Positions 7,300-15,221 of a DNA stretch of 22,545 nt are shown here, piece after piece (positions within the stretch are counted from its first letter, which is position 1; the number at the start of each line of letters is the position of its first letter). The stretch is from assembly GCA_964393615.1 (NCBI GenBank), contig CAYMUR010000089.1, positions 1 to 22,545 on the forward strand. Direction: 5' to 3'. A program made the position numbers and the translations under genes. The notes beneath the pieces are model-generated. The model worked only from the letters and a program-made list of their open reading frames with translations. It did not search any database and was not told the DNA's origin. The stretch comes from CAYMUR01 sp964393615 (lineage in GTDB: Bacteria; Planctomycetota; Planctomycetia; Pirellulales; Pirellulaceae).

Positions 7300-8889
7300 A
7301 TGTATCGATTTCTGCTATGTTGGCGATATCTTCGTACGCGTTATATCGCGCTCGCATCTATTGTCAGTGTGACATTGGGTGTGGCGACCATGATTGTCGT
7401 CAATTCCGTGATGGCCGGCTTCTCACACGAAATGCATGTACGTCTGCATGGCATTCTTTCAGACATTGTACTTGAATCGGTTAGTGCTACTGGCATCTAT
7501 GATTCGGATGTGGTGATGGAGGAAGTGCGTGAAGTGGTGGGTGAAGATCTGGCTGGCATTACCAACGTTGTTCATATTCCGGCCATGTTGTCATTCAAGT
7601 TGCGGGGAGAATGGGTTGCCCGGCACCTCAATTTGATCGGCATCGACGATGCAACTTATGCGGATGTGAGCGATTTTGGAAGGCATTTATTGCATTCTGA
7701 AAACCGTGAAAATCTCAGTTTTGAATTGCGTGATGGGGGTTATGATACGAACGACCATGAATCGGGGGCTAAGGTGGCTCCCAGAGCGGTATTGAAAAAT
7801 GCTGGTTGGCCTTATCGCCGAGAGAAATTTGCTGCCGAACAGGAATACCAACGACACCTGCAACGAATGCGCGCATCAGAAACAACGAAGTCGCGACCTG
7901 ATACCGAGGTAATAGAAGATGGATTGCAGGATCCTTACGCGACCGCGCTACCTGACAATCCGCATGCGGTCTCCGGAATTGCAGAGGAGGATGATTTGTT
8001 TGATGCTAGCGCACAGCAGCATACAGGCGTGATTCTGGGTATTTCAATCGCCAGCATGCGACATCGAACGGCGGATGGACAGGTTGAGGATTACTTTATG
8101 TGCTTACCGGGCGACGACGTAAATATTACGTTTCCTTCGTCAGGTACGCCACCACAAGCGGTGACAGGGTCGTTTACAATTGTTGACTTCTACGAAAGTA
8201 AGATGAGCGAATACGATGCAACATTTGCTTTTGTACCGATTCGCACTTTGCAGGAATTACGGGGGATGGTTGACCCAGTGACAGGGGCTGCCGCGGTCAC
8301 ATCGATTCAGATCAAGCTACGGCCTGGTGCGAATTTGCAAGCTGTTTGCAATCGACTGCATGATCGTTTTCCTGCTCATCAGCATCCGTATCGCATTCAA
8401 ACATGGCAGGAAATGCAGGGTCCTCTGCTGGCAGCGGTGCGCATGGAAACCGTAATTCTCAATATCTTACTCTTTTTGATTATTGCCGTGGCTGGATTTG
8501 GAATTCTCGCTACGTTCTTTATGATTGTTGTCGAAAAAACCCGGGACATCGGCATTTTAAAATCCCTCGGCGCTCCCAGAGGTGGTGTGATGAGTATCTT
8601 TTTGAGCTACGGCTTGTCATTGGGAAGCGTAGGCTCGAGCGTCGGTATGATCCTGGGCTTGCTCTTTGTTTATTTTATTAACGAAATAGCTGCTGCTTTA
8701 GAATGGTTGACAGGCCACGAAGTGTTTGATCCTACAGTTTACTATTTCCAGGAAATACCGACGATCGTGAATCCATTCACGGTGGGTTGGATTGTCGTTG
8801 GTGCGATATTGATTGCGGTCGTTGCCAGTATCCTGCCTGCCTTGCGGGCTGCTAGATTACATCCGGTCGAGGCGCTGCGGTATGAGTAA
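7300..8889 (+). CDS. LolC/LolE-type ABC transporter permease (FtsX/MacB family)
   Basis: 529 residues. The family works with a LolD ATPase to extract lipoproteins from the cytoplasmic membrane or in related export. Topology fits: a first membrane helix at about 16-41 (IALASIVSVTLGVATMIVVNSVMAGF), a large periplasmic domain, then three helices at about 384-411, 432-463 and 495-519, ending in the family tail ALRAARLHPVEALRYE. EKTRDIGILKSLGA (412-425) is the typical coupling loop. Compared with Escherichia coli LolE there is a charged insertion of roughly 100 residues (about 128-240) before GVILGISIA. ATG 7300 is chosen over ATG 7294 because AAAGGA (7288-7293) then has 6 nt spacing. The cognate ATPase is next, 259 bases downstream. 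Only one permease is present, so a homodimer is likely. Confidence 0.9.
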   Translation: MYRFLLCWRYLRTRYIALASIVSVTLGVATMIVVNSVMAGFSHEMHVRLHGILSDIVLESVSATGIYDSDVVMEEVREVVGEDLAGITNVVHIPAMLSFKLRGEWVARHLNLIGIDDATYADVSDFGRHLLHSENRENLSFELRDGGYDTNDHESGAKVAPRAVLKNAGWPYRREKFAAEQEYQRHLQRMRASETTKSRPDTEVIEDGLQDPYATALPDNPHAVSGIAEEDDLFDASAQQHTGVILGISIASMRHRTADGQVEDYFMCLPGDDVNITFPSSGTPPQAVTGSFTIVDFYESKMSEYDATFAFVPIRTLQELRGMVDPVTGAAAVTSIQIKLRPGANLQAVCNRLHDRFPAHQHPYRIQTWQEMQGPLLAAVRMETVILNILLFLIIAVAGFGILATFFMIVVEKTRDIGILKSLGAPRGGVMSIFLSYGLSLGSVGSSVGMILGLLFVYFINEIAAALEWLTGHEVFDPTVYYFQEIPTIVNPFTVGWIVVGAILIAVVASILPALRAARLHPVEALRYE

Positions 8890-8994
8890 ACAGCTCGTGA
8901 TGGGGAGGGATATTTTCGGTTCTGGTCGGTTTTGCCACAGGTGGCGACGTTTTCTGGCAGCGGATGACCGGTGACTGGATTTGTTTATTTAAAC

Positions 8995-9045
8995 TTTGTC
9001 AAAACGTTTGGACACCCGTGTGTCAACGCATCAATGTCTGACAAA
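8995..9045. other. nested inverted repeats in permease-ATPase spacer
   Basis: Outer arms TTTGTCA (8995-9001) and TGACAAA (9039-9045) pair perfectly over seven bases. Inside, GACAC (9011-9015) pairs with GTGTC (9020-9024) around CCGT, extendable by CGTT (9005-9008) with AACG (9025-9028) across a 2-nt bulge. It may be an operator or leader structure for the ATPase gene about 100 bases on. The rest of the spacer 8890-9148 shows no gene. Confidence 0.45.
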
Positions 9046-9148
9046 GAACTTCCAACATTGCTGCGATTTGTGACCGAAAATGAAATGGCAAAGACCGAAC
9101 CAAAGTCGTTTGAAAAAAAACGTTCTGCAACTCTGAATGGAGCTGACG

Positions 9149-9955
9149 ATGTCCGCAGCCAATAACACCTCTCCGGCAACCGCTCCCAGTGAGGATGCTA
9201 CCAGCCATTTGGATTGGCGGGGTGTCAAATCATGTGATGCATCACAGAAAACATTGCTTTCAGTGACTGGTCTGACGAAAAGTTATCACAAGACTCAAGT
9301 TGCAATTCCTGTGTTGCAGGGAGTTGATCTATCGGTTCGTCAGGGAGAGGTAGTTGCCATTGTCGGTCAGAGTGGTTCGGGAAAAAGTACACTATTGCAT
9401 CTGTTGGGGACATTAGACCGACCTGATGCTGGTGAGATTTACTTTGCAGAACAGCGAATCGACAATTTGCCGGCTCGTGATTGCGATACCCTGCGGAATC
9501 GATCGATCGGTATGATCTTTCAGTTTTATCATTTGTTGCCAGAATTGACCTTACTTGAAAACGTGCTCAGTCCGTTAATGATTCAGAAATCGGCCTGGAA
9601 TTTCTGGAAAAGTCGCCACTTCTACAAGGATCGTGCCAGTGAATTACTAGAAATGATGGGACTTTCACACCGCATCGACCATCGCCCTAATGAGCTGTCT
9701 GGTGGTGAGATGCAGAGGGCTGCGATTGCCCGTTCTTTAATTGCGAAACCGCAGGTACTATTGGCCGACGAGCCGACTGGAAATCTCGATCAGCAGACCG
9801 GATCAGAGATTCTTCGTGTTTTGCGCACCTTGAACGACCGGGAAAACCTCACTATAGTCATGGTGACCCACGATTATGCGATTGCACAACAAGCAGACCG
9901 TCTCGTTCAACTCGTTGAAGGACGCGTAACCGAAGTCGAAAGCTGTGCGGCGTAG
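9149..9955 (+). CDS. lolD: LolD-type ABC transporter ATP-binding protein
   Basis: 268 residues. It supplies ATP hydrolysis for the adjacent LolC/E-type permease at the inner face of the cytoplasmic membrane. Walker A is GQSGSGKST (73-81), the Q-loop Gln125 sits in FQFYHLLP, the signature is LSGGEMQ (183-189), Walker B is VLLADEP with Asp207-Glu208, and the switch His241 lies in VMVTHD. FQFYHLLPELTLLENV and DEPTGNLD are typical of the LolD/MacB group. There is an N-terminal polar extension of about 35 residues and an insertion after ENVLSPLMI (WNFWKSRHFYKD). ATG 9149 is preferred over ATG 9137 because GGAG (9139-9142) then lies 6 nt upstream. The symbol reflects family membership; the substrate is not proven. 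Confidence 0.92.
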   Translation: MSAANNTSPATAPSEDATSHLDWRGVKSCDASQKTLLSVTGLTKSYHKTQVAIPVLQGVDLSVRQGEVVAIVGQSGSGKSTLLHLLGTLDRPDAGEIYFAEQRIDNLPARDCDTLRNRSIGMIFQFYHLLPELTLLENVLSPLMIQKSAWNFWKSRHFYKDRASELLEMMGLSHRIDHRPNELSGGEMQRAAIARSLIAKPQVLLADEPTGNLDQQTGSEILRVLRTLNDRENLTIVMVTHDYAIAQQADRLVQLVEGRVTEVESCAA

Positions 9956-10055
9956 GATCGTGGTTGTTCACAAGTACGCAAGGTGGTCATGACAGGTTGT
10001 GAATAATTCGTTACCTGTTCGGCAACTAATCACGAGCTCTTTGTTACCCTGCCCC

Positions 10056-10916
10056 ATGTCTCTCAAAGTTAATATTAACGGCACGCTTTTCGATAAAGAA
10101 GACGCCAAAATTAGTGTCTACGATCATGGGTTGTTGTATGGAGACGGTGTCTTTGAGGGAATGCGGAGTTATGGCGGCCGAGTGTTTCGAATGGACCAAC
10201 ATCTGCGTCGGTTGTGGGAATCTGCAAAAGCTATTTGCCTGGAAATTCCCTCTCGACCAGAGGAGTTGGCTGAGGCTGTCAACGGAACATTGCGTGCCAA
10301 CCAAATTGATGACGGATACATTCGCCTGATTGTGACACGTGGTGCAGGAACGTTAGGCCTGGATCCAAACCGCACTAGTAATCCACAAGTCATCATCATT
10401 GTCGACCACATGACGCTGTACCCAGACGAGTTTTACGAAAATGGCCTAAAGCTGGTGACAGTCAGTACGATTCGCAACCATCCCTCGGCGCTTAACCCGC
10501 GGATTAAATCGCTTAATTATTTGAATAATATTTTAGCAAAGATTGAGGGCCTCGAGGCGGGTTGTGTTGAAGCTTTGATGTTAAACCACGAGGGAGAGGT
10601 TGCCGAATGTACCGGTGATAATATTTTTCTGGTCCGTGACGGAGCATTGTATACGCCACCGGTTGGTGCTGGAATTCTGAAAGGGATCACACGCGAAGCG
10701 GTAATTGAAATTGCAGAGAGTATTGCGGTGAGAGTACGCCAAGAGCCGTTAATTCGACAGGATGTCTACGATGCCCAGGAATGTTTTCTGACGGGCAGTG
10801 CGGCTGAAATCGTACCGGTTGTGCAAGTCGATGATTGTACGATCGGAGACGGTAAGCCAGGTTCTGTGACACGTAAATTGAGTGAAAAATTTCATCAAAT
10901 GACTCGGCAGCTGTGA
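10056..10916 (+). CDS. ilvE: branched-chain amino acid aminotransferase-like PLP enzyme (class IV)
   Basis: 286 residues from ATG 10056, a typical length; an upstream GTG at 9999 would add 19 residues without family resemblance, so it is not used. Class IV aminotransferases move amino groups between branched-chain amino acids and 2-oxoglutarate via PLP. The pattern is complete: YDHGLLYGDGVFEGMRSY (22-39), YIRLIVTRG (88-96), Lys151 in RIKSLNYLNN as the Schiff-base lysine, EVAECTGDNIFLV (181-193) and FLTGSAAEIVPV. A D-amino acid aminotransferase or 4-amino-4-deoxychorismate lyase is possible in this fold, but KSLNYLNN favours the branched-chain type. No strong ribosome site is visible. The beta-propeller gene begins 65 bases after its stop on the same strand. 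Confidence 0.88.
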   Translation: MSLKVNINGTLFDKEDAKISVYDHGLLYGDGVFEGMRSYGGRVFRMDQHLRRLWESAKAICLEIPSRPEELAEAVNGTLRANQIDDGYIRLIVTRGAGTLGLDPNRTSNPQVIIIVDHMTLYPDEFYENGLKLVTVSTIRNHPSALNPRIKSLNYLNNILAKIEGLEAGCVEALMLNHEGEVAECTGDNIFLVRDGALYTPPVGAGILKGITREAVIEIAESIAVRVRQEPLIRQDVYDAQECFLTGSAAEIVPVVQVDDCTIGDGKPGSVTRKLSEKFHQMTRQL

Positions 10917-10981
10917 CCGGGTTTCAGTTGCGGTGGCTGGTTACGATGTTTTTTTTCAGGCTGTGTTTATTGGAGTGGGTC

Positions 10982-12295
10982 ATGTTTGGAAAACGCAGTT
11001 GGCGTAAAACGTTGACAGTTGGAGGTTTGGCATGGATTTTGGCGAGCGTTGCGTTGGCCGAAGATTGGCCACAATGGCGAGGTCCTCAACGGGATGGGGT
11101 CTGGCGCGAGACCGGAATCGTGAGTCGGTTCGATCGACAGCGGCTACAACCAGTTTGGAAGGCCGAGATTTCCTCGGGGTATAGTGGCCCTACGGTTGCA
11201 AATGGTCGGGTCTATGTCACGGATCGTATTGCGTCTCCCCAGCAATTGGAACGTATTCATTGCTGGGACTGGAAATCCGGAATTCCAATTTGGTCCTATC
11301 AATATGAGTGTCCCTATAAAGAGGTTAGTTATGAAGCAGGGCCTCGGGCAGCAGTGACGATCCATGACGGCCGAGCCTATTCTTTAGGTACGATGGGGAA
11401 CCTCATTTGTTTGGATGCTGGCACTGGCACCCTGTTGTGGAAACGGGATTTGTATACTGAGTATGATATTCGCATGCCGATTTGGGGTATCGCAGCGGCA
11501 CCGCTTATCGTTGACCGCATGGTCATCATACAAGTGGGTGGTAATGATGGTGCGTGTGTTGTGGCATTTGATCGTAAAGATGGCCATGAGTTATGGCGGG
11601 CATTGAACGATCGAGCTTCTTACTCGTCTCCTATCCTTGTCGAACAAGGGACAAGTCAGGTGGTTGTTTGCTGGACTGGAGACAGTGTGGCCGGAATGGA
11701 AGCATATAGCGGAGAGGTGTTGTGGCGATTTCCGTTTCCCCCTCGCTCGGTGATAATCGGTATTTCGACCCCCGTCGTGGATCGAGGACAACTGTTTGTG
11801 ACCTCATTTTATGATGGATCACTCATGTTGCGATTGGCTCGTTCTCACCCTGGAGTAGAGGAAGCATGGAGTGCTTGTGGTGTCGACGAAAAACATACGG
11901 AGGCATTGCATTCGATTATCAGTACACCTATTTTGCGCGGTGATTATCTCTACGGTGTTGACAGTTATGGTGAATTACGCTGCCTGGACGCTCGCACGGG
12001 AAAACGTATCTGGGAAGACCGCACTGCGACTCCCCGTGCTCGTTGGAGTAACATTCATTTTGTACAACATGAAGAAGACGTGTGGATGTTCAATGAACGT
12101 GGTGAGTTGATCATTTCACAACTGTCACCAGCCGGATTTCAAGAAAAGAGCCGTTCACTGTTGATCGACCCTACTCAAGAGCAATTGCGACAGCGAAATG
12201 GGGTTTGCTGGGCCCATCCCGCATTTGCCAATCGCCATGTTTTTGCCCGCAATGACAAAGAACTCATTTGCGTTAGCCTGGAAGCCGGCCAGTGA
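10982..12295 (+). CDS. exported PQQ-like beta-propeller repeat protein
   Basis: 437 residues from ATG 10982, supported by GGAG (10972-10975) with 6 nt spacing. An upstream GTG at 10913 overlapping the previous stop would put 23 residues before the signal peptide and is rejected. A signal peptide covers 1-26 (KRSWRKT, then a hydrophobic core, ASVALA), with cleavage predicted before EDWPQWRGP. The mature protein carries repeated blades of the pattern (G)-LxxLDAxTGxxxW: LICLDAGTGTLLW, VVAFDRKDGHELW, GMEAYSGEVLW, LRCLDARTGKRIW. Such proteins are abundant in Planctomycetota, and many do not bind PQQ; I see no quinoprotein dehydrogenase active-site signature. Location is probably periplasmic or outer-membrane associated; function unknown, perhaps protein or ligand binding. 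Confidence 0.88.
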   Translation: MFGKRSWRKTLTVGGLAWILASVALAEDWPQWRGPQRDGVWRETGIVSRFDRQRLQPVWKAEISSGYSGPTVANGRVYVTDRIASPQQLERIHCWDWKSGIPIWSYQYECPYKEVSYEAGPRAAVTIHDGRAYSLGTMGNLICLDAGTGTLLWKRDLYTEYDIRMPIWGIAAAPLIVDRMVIIQVGGNDGACVVAFDRKDGHELWRALNDRASYSSPILVEQGTSQVVVCWTGDSVAGMEAYSGEVLWRFPFPPRSVIIGISTPVVDRGQLFVTSFYDGSLMLRLARSHPGVEEAWSACGVDEKHTEALHSIISTPILRGDYLYGVDSYGELRCLDARTGKRIWEDRTATPRARWSNIHFVQHEEDVWMFNERGELIISQLSPAGFQEKSRSLLIDPTQEQLRQRNGVCWAHPAFANRHVFARNDKELICVSLEAGQ

Positions 12296-12353
12296 GTTCA
12301 AGCATCCTACATGGTCAGCCAAAAGGTGTTGGGTCATTATAATCACGCGAAAG

Positions 12354-12758
12354 CTATATGGTTGAACGATCTTCGAGAACCTGCATCACTTCGGTGCGGA
12401 TCCCGTTGGGGTCGATAAAAAAGGCAATCTTACGGCGTCCTAATTCTAGTTCAATTTCTTGTGGTTCCATGAGCCATTCCACATTTGCTTTTCGCAGCAT
12501 CTCGATATGTTTCTCAAAATCGTCAACTTCGTAGACGAGATGTAAGAACCCTGGGGGAAGGTTCATGTTGTGTTGTTCTTCGTACGGCGCTCGGTCAAAA
12601 ATTAACAGTCGTGTGTCTCCCAGTCGGAGAAAGACGTATTGGCACCCAAATACCTCCCCGCTCAATCGTAGCTGGGCTCCCAGGTGCTGGACGTAAAAAT
12701 CGGTGGTTTTTTCAATGTCAAGGGCTTTGATCGCGTAGTTCCAGAGGCCGTGAATCAT
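12354..12758 (-). CDS. VOC-family (glyoxalase/bleomycin-resistance fold) protein
   Basis: 134 residues, the length of one double-beta-alpha-beta-beta-beta VOC unit pair. Visible are DIEKTTDFYVQHLG (typical helix 1 pattern), FLHLVYEVDD and FFIDPNGIRTEVMQ. His and Glu ligands are present in the second and last of these. The first-strand position that is usually a metal-binding His reads Asn (LWNYAIKALD), so metal use may differ or be lost. Family members include glyoxalase I, dioxygenases, epimerases and binding proteins; the reaction here cannot be named. It is the last of three minus-strand genes after the amidohydrolase and the 201-residue protein, with a 133-base gap before it. No clear ribosome site precedes its ATG. 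Confidence 0.85.
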   Translation of the reverse strand: MIHGLWNYAIKALDIEKTTDFYVQHLGAQLRLSGEVFGCQYVFLRLGDTRLLIFDRAPYEEQHNMNLPPGFLHLVYEVDDFEKHIEMLRKANVEWLMEPQEIELELGRRKIAFFIDPNGIRTEVMQVLEDRSTI

Positions 12759-12845
12759 GGTCGCACCGAATCATGGATTGTGTGTAGGTTCAATCGAAAC
12801 AGCAGGTAGTTCAGTTTATTCAAGGTGCATGTTCCGGGACAAGAA

Positions 12846-12903
12846 GGCGTTGATAGGGGTGGTGACTATCTCGATCCAGGCTGGTTCGAAATCAGCAGAC
12901 GCC
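12846..12903. other. three-way-junction-like inverted repeats (structured RNA candidate)
   Basis: Three arms nest without conflict: outer GGCGT (12846-12850) with ACGCC (12899-12903); GATAG (12852-12856) with CTATC (12866-12870) around a 9-nt loop; GCTGG (12880-12884) with TCAGC (12892-12896) around TTCGAAA. The last resembles a tRNA T-arm, but the whole spans only 58 bases and has no anticodon arm, so it is not called a tRNA. It covers the 3' end of the 201-residue gene and the gap before the VOC gene. Confidence 0.3.
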
Positions 12904-13497
12904 TGGCAGAAGCGTCATTGGTGAGTGGGCCATTTCATAAACACAGCGATGGAGTTCTCCTTCGGCAATCATCCATATCACGACGCCTTGACGGCGAGCG
13001 TCGTCCGGCGACGTGATATTAAGTGGCCACATTCCATTAGGCGAATCGTACCTGCCTGCCAGATGGCCATGCAGCCACCCAACGATTCCGTCCTTTGCTA
13101 AGAAGGCACGGACAACGATTGGATCAATACCGCCCGGGTCGGTTTCTGGCAAGATATTCGGTTGAACAGGTTCGCTATCCTTCGACCAATATCCTTCAGT
13201 GCGGCGGCGCGCTGCGAGTTGAAGTGGCCAGGACAAGCGCCAAAGACTTGTTAAGCCTTCATTGCCGTCGCTTTCAATCCCTTTCCAATACACAGTCCCC
13301 GTTTCTTCCAGGAAAACCTGATTGAATTCTTCCAGTATTTCCATCACGATGGGTGAAACCAATTCGACAGCCTGGTGAAAGGTTGCTTCACGTTCTGGGC
13401 GCTCAGTTGAACCTTCGTATTGCATGTCACGTAAATCGGTACAGTGGCGGCGGTAATCCTGCAGACGGTCTTTGTAGGTTTGGATGGAGCCAAGCAT
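12892..13497 (-). CDS. hypothetical protein, 201 residues
   Basis: I do not recognise the family. The protein appears soluble, with no signal peptide or membrane segment. Its N-terminal half is helical and charged (SIQTYKDRLQDYRRHC, then AVELVSPIVMEILEEFNQVFLEETG), and the C-terminal half has motifs that look structured: GLTSLWRLSWPLQLAARRRTEGYW, VVRAFLAKDGIVGWLHGHLAGR, GVVIWMIAEGELHRCVYEM. Codon use and the length of the open frame support a real gene. It sits 97 bases after the amidohydrolase and 133 bases before the VOC gene on the same strand, so it may belong to their pathway. No ribosome site is visible before ATG 13497. Confidence 0.72.
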   Translation of the reverse strand: MLGSIQTYKDRLQDYRRHCTDLRDMQYEGSTERPEREATFHQAVELVSPIVMEILEEFNQVFLEETGTVYWKGIESDGNEGLTSLWRLSWPLQLAARRRTEGYWSKDSEPVQPNILPETDPGGIDPIVVRAFLAKDGIVGWLHGHLAGRYDSPNGMWPLNITSPDDARRQGVVIWMIAEGELHRCVYEMAHSPMTLLPGVC

Positions 13498-13594
13498 GGG
13501 TTTGATGTCTTTGTAATTAGTAGTATACGGTGGCTGGTATTAATAACTCGTGTTCAGCAGGAATTAGTGGAAGCTTCCAATTGCTTACCAAATG

Positions 13595-14875
13595 CTACTG
13601 GCGATAAATCTCAGCCGGTACTTTGTGGAAATGGCCATCTTTCATGACAGCCACCAACTTATCGTGATCCAATAGGACTTTGGTATCCTGGGCCGGGTTG
13701 CCATTCACCAGTAAAAGGTCAGCTAGAAAACCTGGCTGGATTTGTCCCAGTTCTCCAGGTAAATCCATCGCTTCTCCGCCATACTTGGTCATCGTCAGAA
13801 TGGCTTCCAGGGGCGTAAAATTGAAATACTGTACAAAATGATCTAGATCACGGGCATTGTTGCCGTGCGGCGTGAAGCTGAAACCGTAGTCGCCTCCTCC
13901 CAGAATTCTGACTCCTCGTTTTCTGAGTTCTTTCACCCCTTTAATTGCACCTGCCAGCTCCTCGCGAAAACCGTATTGTACGACTTGTTCCTCGCTAAAC
14001 CATTCTGAGCCTTCGTAGGAAGCCACCACGGTAAAGCCAATATTTGGACTGACGAAGAGTTCGTCTTTATGCTCCTCCAGCATGTCAAACGCTTCTTCAT
14101 CAGCAAAATTGGCATGGTAAATCACTTTCACCCCGTGGCGCACACAAAGCTTGACGGAATCGGCACTTCGGGCATGAGCACTCATGCGCTTCCCATGTGC
14201 GTGCACGACTTCTGCTGCCGCTGCCACTTCGGATTCACTCATGACTGTTGTCGTTGACGGAGCGTGTGGCACAAAAGTATCGCCTGAGATAACGAGCTTG
14301 ATAATATCAACGCCCTCACGGATCAGTTCTCGTGTTGTACGGCGATAGTTTTCTGGTCCGTCGACAACGAGAGCCATTGACTCGACATGCGGCATGTGTA
14401 ACGCCCGCATATCTCCCAGACCTCCCGTCACTGTCAGCCAAGGACTACAAGCCAACAAGCGTGGGCCGGGAATCTCTCCTGCCTGGATGGCATTGCGAAT
14501 CACAATATCTTGACGAGGCTTGGCTGCTGCTGCGCTGATGCAACTGGTGATGCCAAAATCCAGATAACGCCGCGCATTATGCATGGTGAGCAGTGTATTT
14601 TCTTCCGGAGGCATGGTTCCCACTTTTGCCAGGTCGTCGACATCGTCAATACTCAAATGGGAATGTGATTCGATTAAACCTGGCATCAAACACGGTTTTT
14701 CATCGCCGGGCACCAGCCGACGTCCGTCGATGACCTGGCTGTTGTCACGAGGTAACGTGGTACCTGGTGGCGCAACTGCCGTGATACGATTGCCTTCGAC
14801 CAAAACCTCGCCGGAAAAAGGTTCGTTACCACTGCCATCAATGATTGTCACGTTTGAAAAAAGGGTCCGTGTCAT
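13595..14875 (-). CDS. metal-dependent amidohydrolase (imidazolonepropionase/prolidase-like)
   Basis: 426 residues, cytoplasmic, no signal peptide. The amidohydrolase-superfamily metal site is complete in order: His71 and His73 (ESHSH), Lys193 (IIKLVISG, candidate carboxylated bridging lysine), His234 (MSAHARS), His254 (VIYHANF) and Asp329 (LGGGDYGF). This pattern matches the prolidase-like branch that cleaves dipeptides or similar amide bonds, and the C-terminal GELGQIQPGFLADLLLVNGNP is the usual small beta domain. The substrate cannot be told from sequence. AGGA four bases upstream of ATG 14875 supports the start. It heads a minus-strand run with the 201-residue protein and the VOC protein and is divergent from the UlaG-like hydrolase. 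Confidence 0.92.
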   Translation of the reverse strand: MTRTLFSNVTIIDGSGNEPFSGEVLVEGNRITAVAPPGTTLPRDNSQVIDGRRLVPGDEKPCLMPGLIESHSHLSIDDVDDLAKVGTMPPEENTLLTMHNARRYLDFGITSCISAAAAKPRQDIVIRNAIQAGEIPGPRLLACSPWLTVTGGLGDMRALHMPHVESMALVVDGPENYRRTTRELIREGVDIIKLVISGDTFVPHAPSTTTVMSESEVAAAAEVVHAHGKRMSAHARSADSVKLCVRHGVKVIYHANFADEEAFDMLEEHKDELFVSPNIGFTVVASYEGSEWFSEEQVVQYGFREELAGAIKGVKELRKRGVRILGGGDYGFSFTPHGNNARDLDHFVQYFNFTPLEAILTMTKYGGEAMDLPGELGQIQPGFLADLLLVNGNPAQDTKVLLDHDKLVAVMKDGHFHKVPAEIYRQ

Positions 14876-15221
14876 TTGTTCCTACCTGTCTCAAGTGGTG
14901 TGTGAATGATGTGCTGCTTGTTGCATAGGTGTTTTGTTAGGATCATCCAAGTTATATGACAGACATTGCTGTTTGAGAAGTGAGGGAATCGTGGATAGAC
15001 ACACGACGGTAAGACGCCATTTTCCTCGTCGATCGGATCTAGGGCCAACCACATGGTGAGAACTTTGGCAGGCCGCAGGCAGAAATAAAATTCGTAGCAC
15101 CAAGGGCCACTTGCGTGTTCGAAATGTAGCGTGTATCAATGCATAGCAATGAGAGGATGCTACCTACCACCGATGTCAAACCATTGGTGATCTCGACGAC
15201 TTTTTTTGTTGGATCAAAACC
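14876..15221. other. divergent spacer between amidohydrolase and UlaG-like hydrolase genes
   Basis: 346 bases, presumably carrying both promoters. I see no gene and no strong consensus promoter. A hairpin at 15168-15189 followed by seven T (15201-15207) lies just before the + strand start. CAATG is repeated 10 bases apart near 15137-15151, which is weak. Confidence 0.55.
15168..15189 (+). promoter_or_regulatory. 8-bp hairpin upstream of UlaG-like hydrolase gene
   Basis: CACCGATG (15168-15175) pairs with CATTGGTG (15182-15189) with one G-U, loop TCAAAC. A T7 run begins 11 bases after it and the start codon lies 32 bases after it. It may be an operator or a weak attenuator; the gap before the T-run argues against a classical terminator. 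Confidence 0.4.

Noticed and set aside
8971..9165. Open frame overlapping the ATPase start
   Set aside because: It overlaps the hairpin region and the well-supported ATPase start, and has no recognisable sequence.
9999..10055. GTG start for the aminotransferase giving 305 residues
   Set aside because: The added 19 residues have no family resemblance; ATG 10056 gives the standard N-terminus.
12846..12903. Full tRNA gene
   Set aside because: Only 58 bases, no anticodon arm, and the T-loop closing pair is G-T instead of the near-universal G-C; kept only as a structured element.
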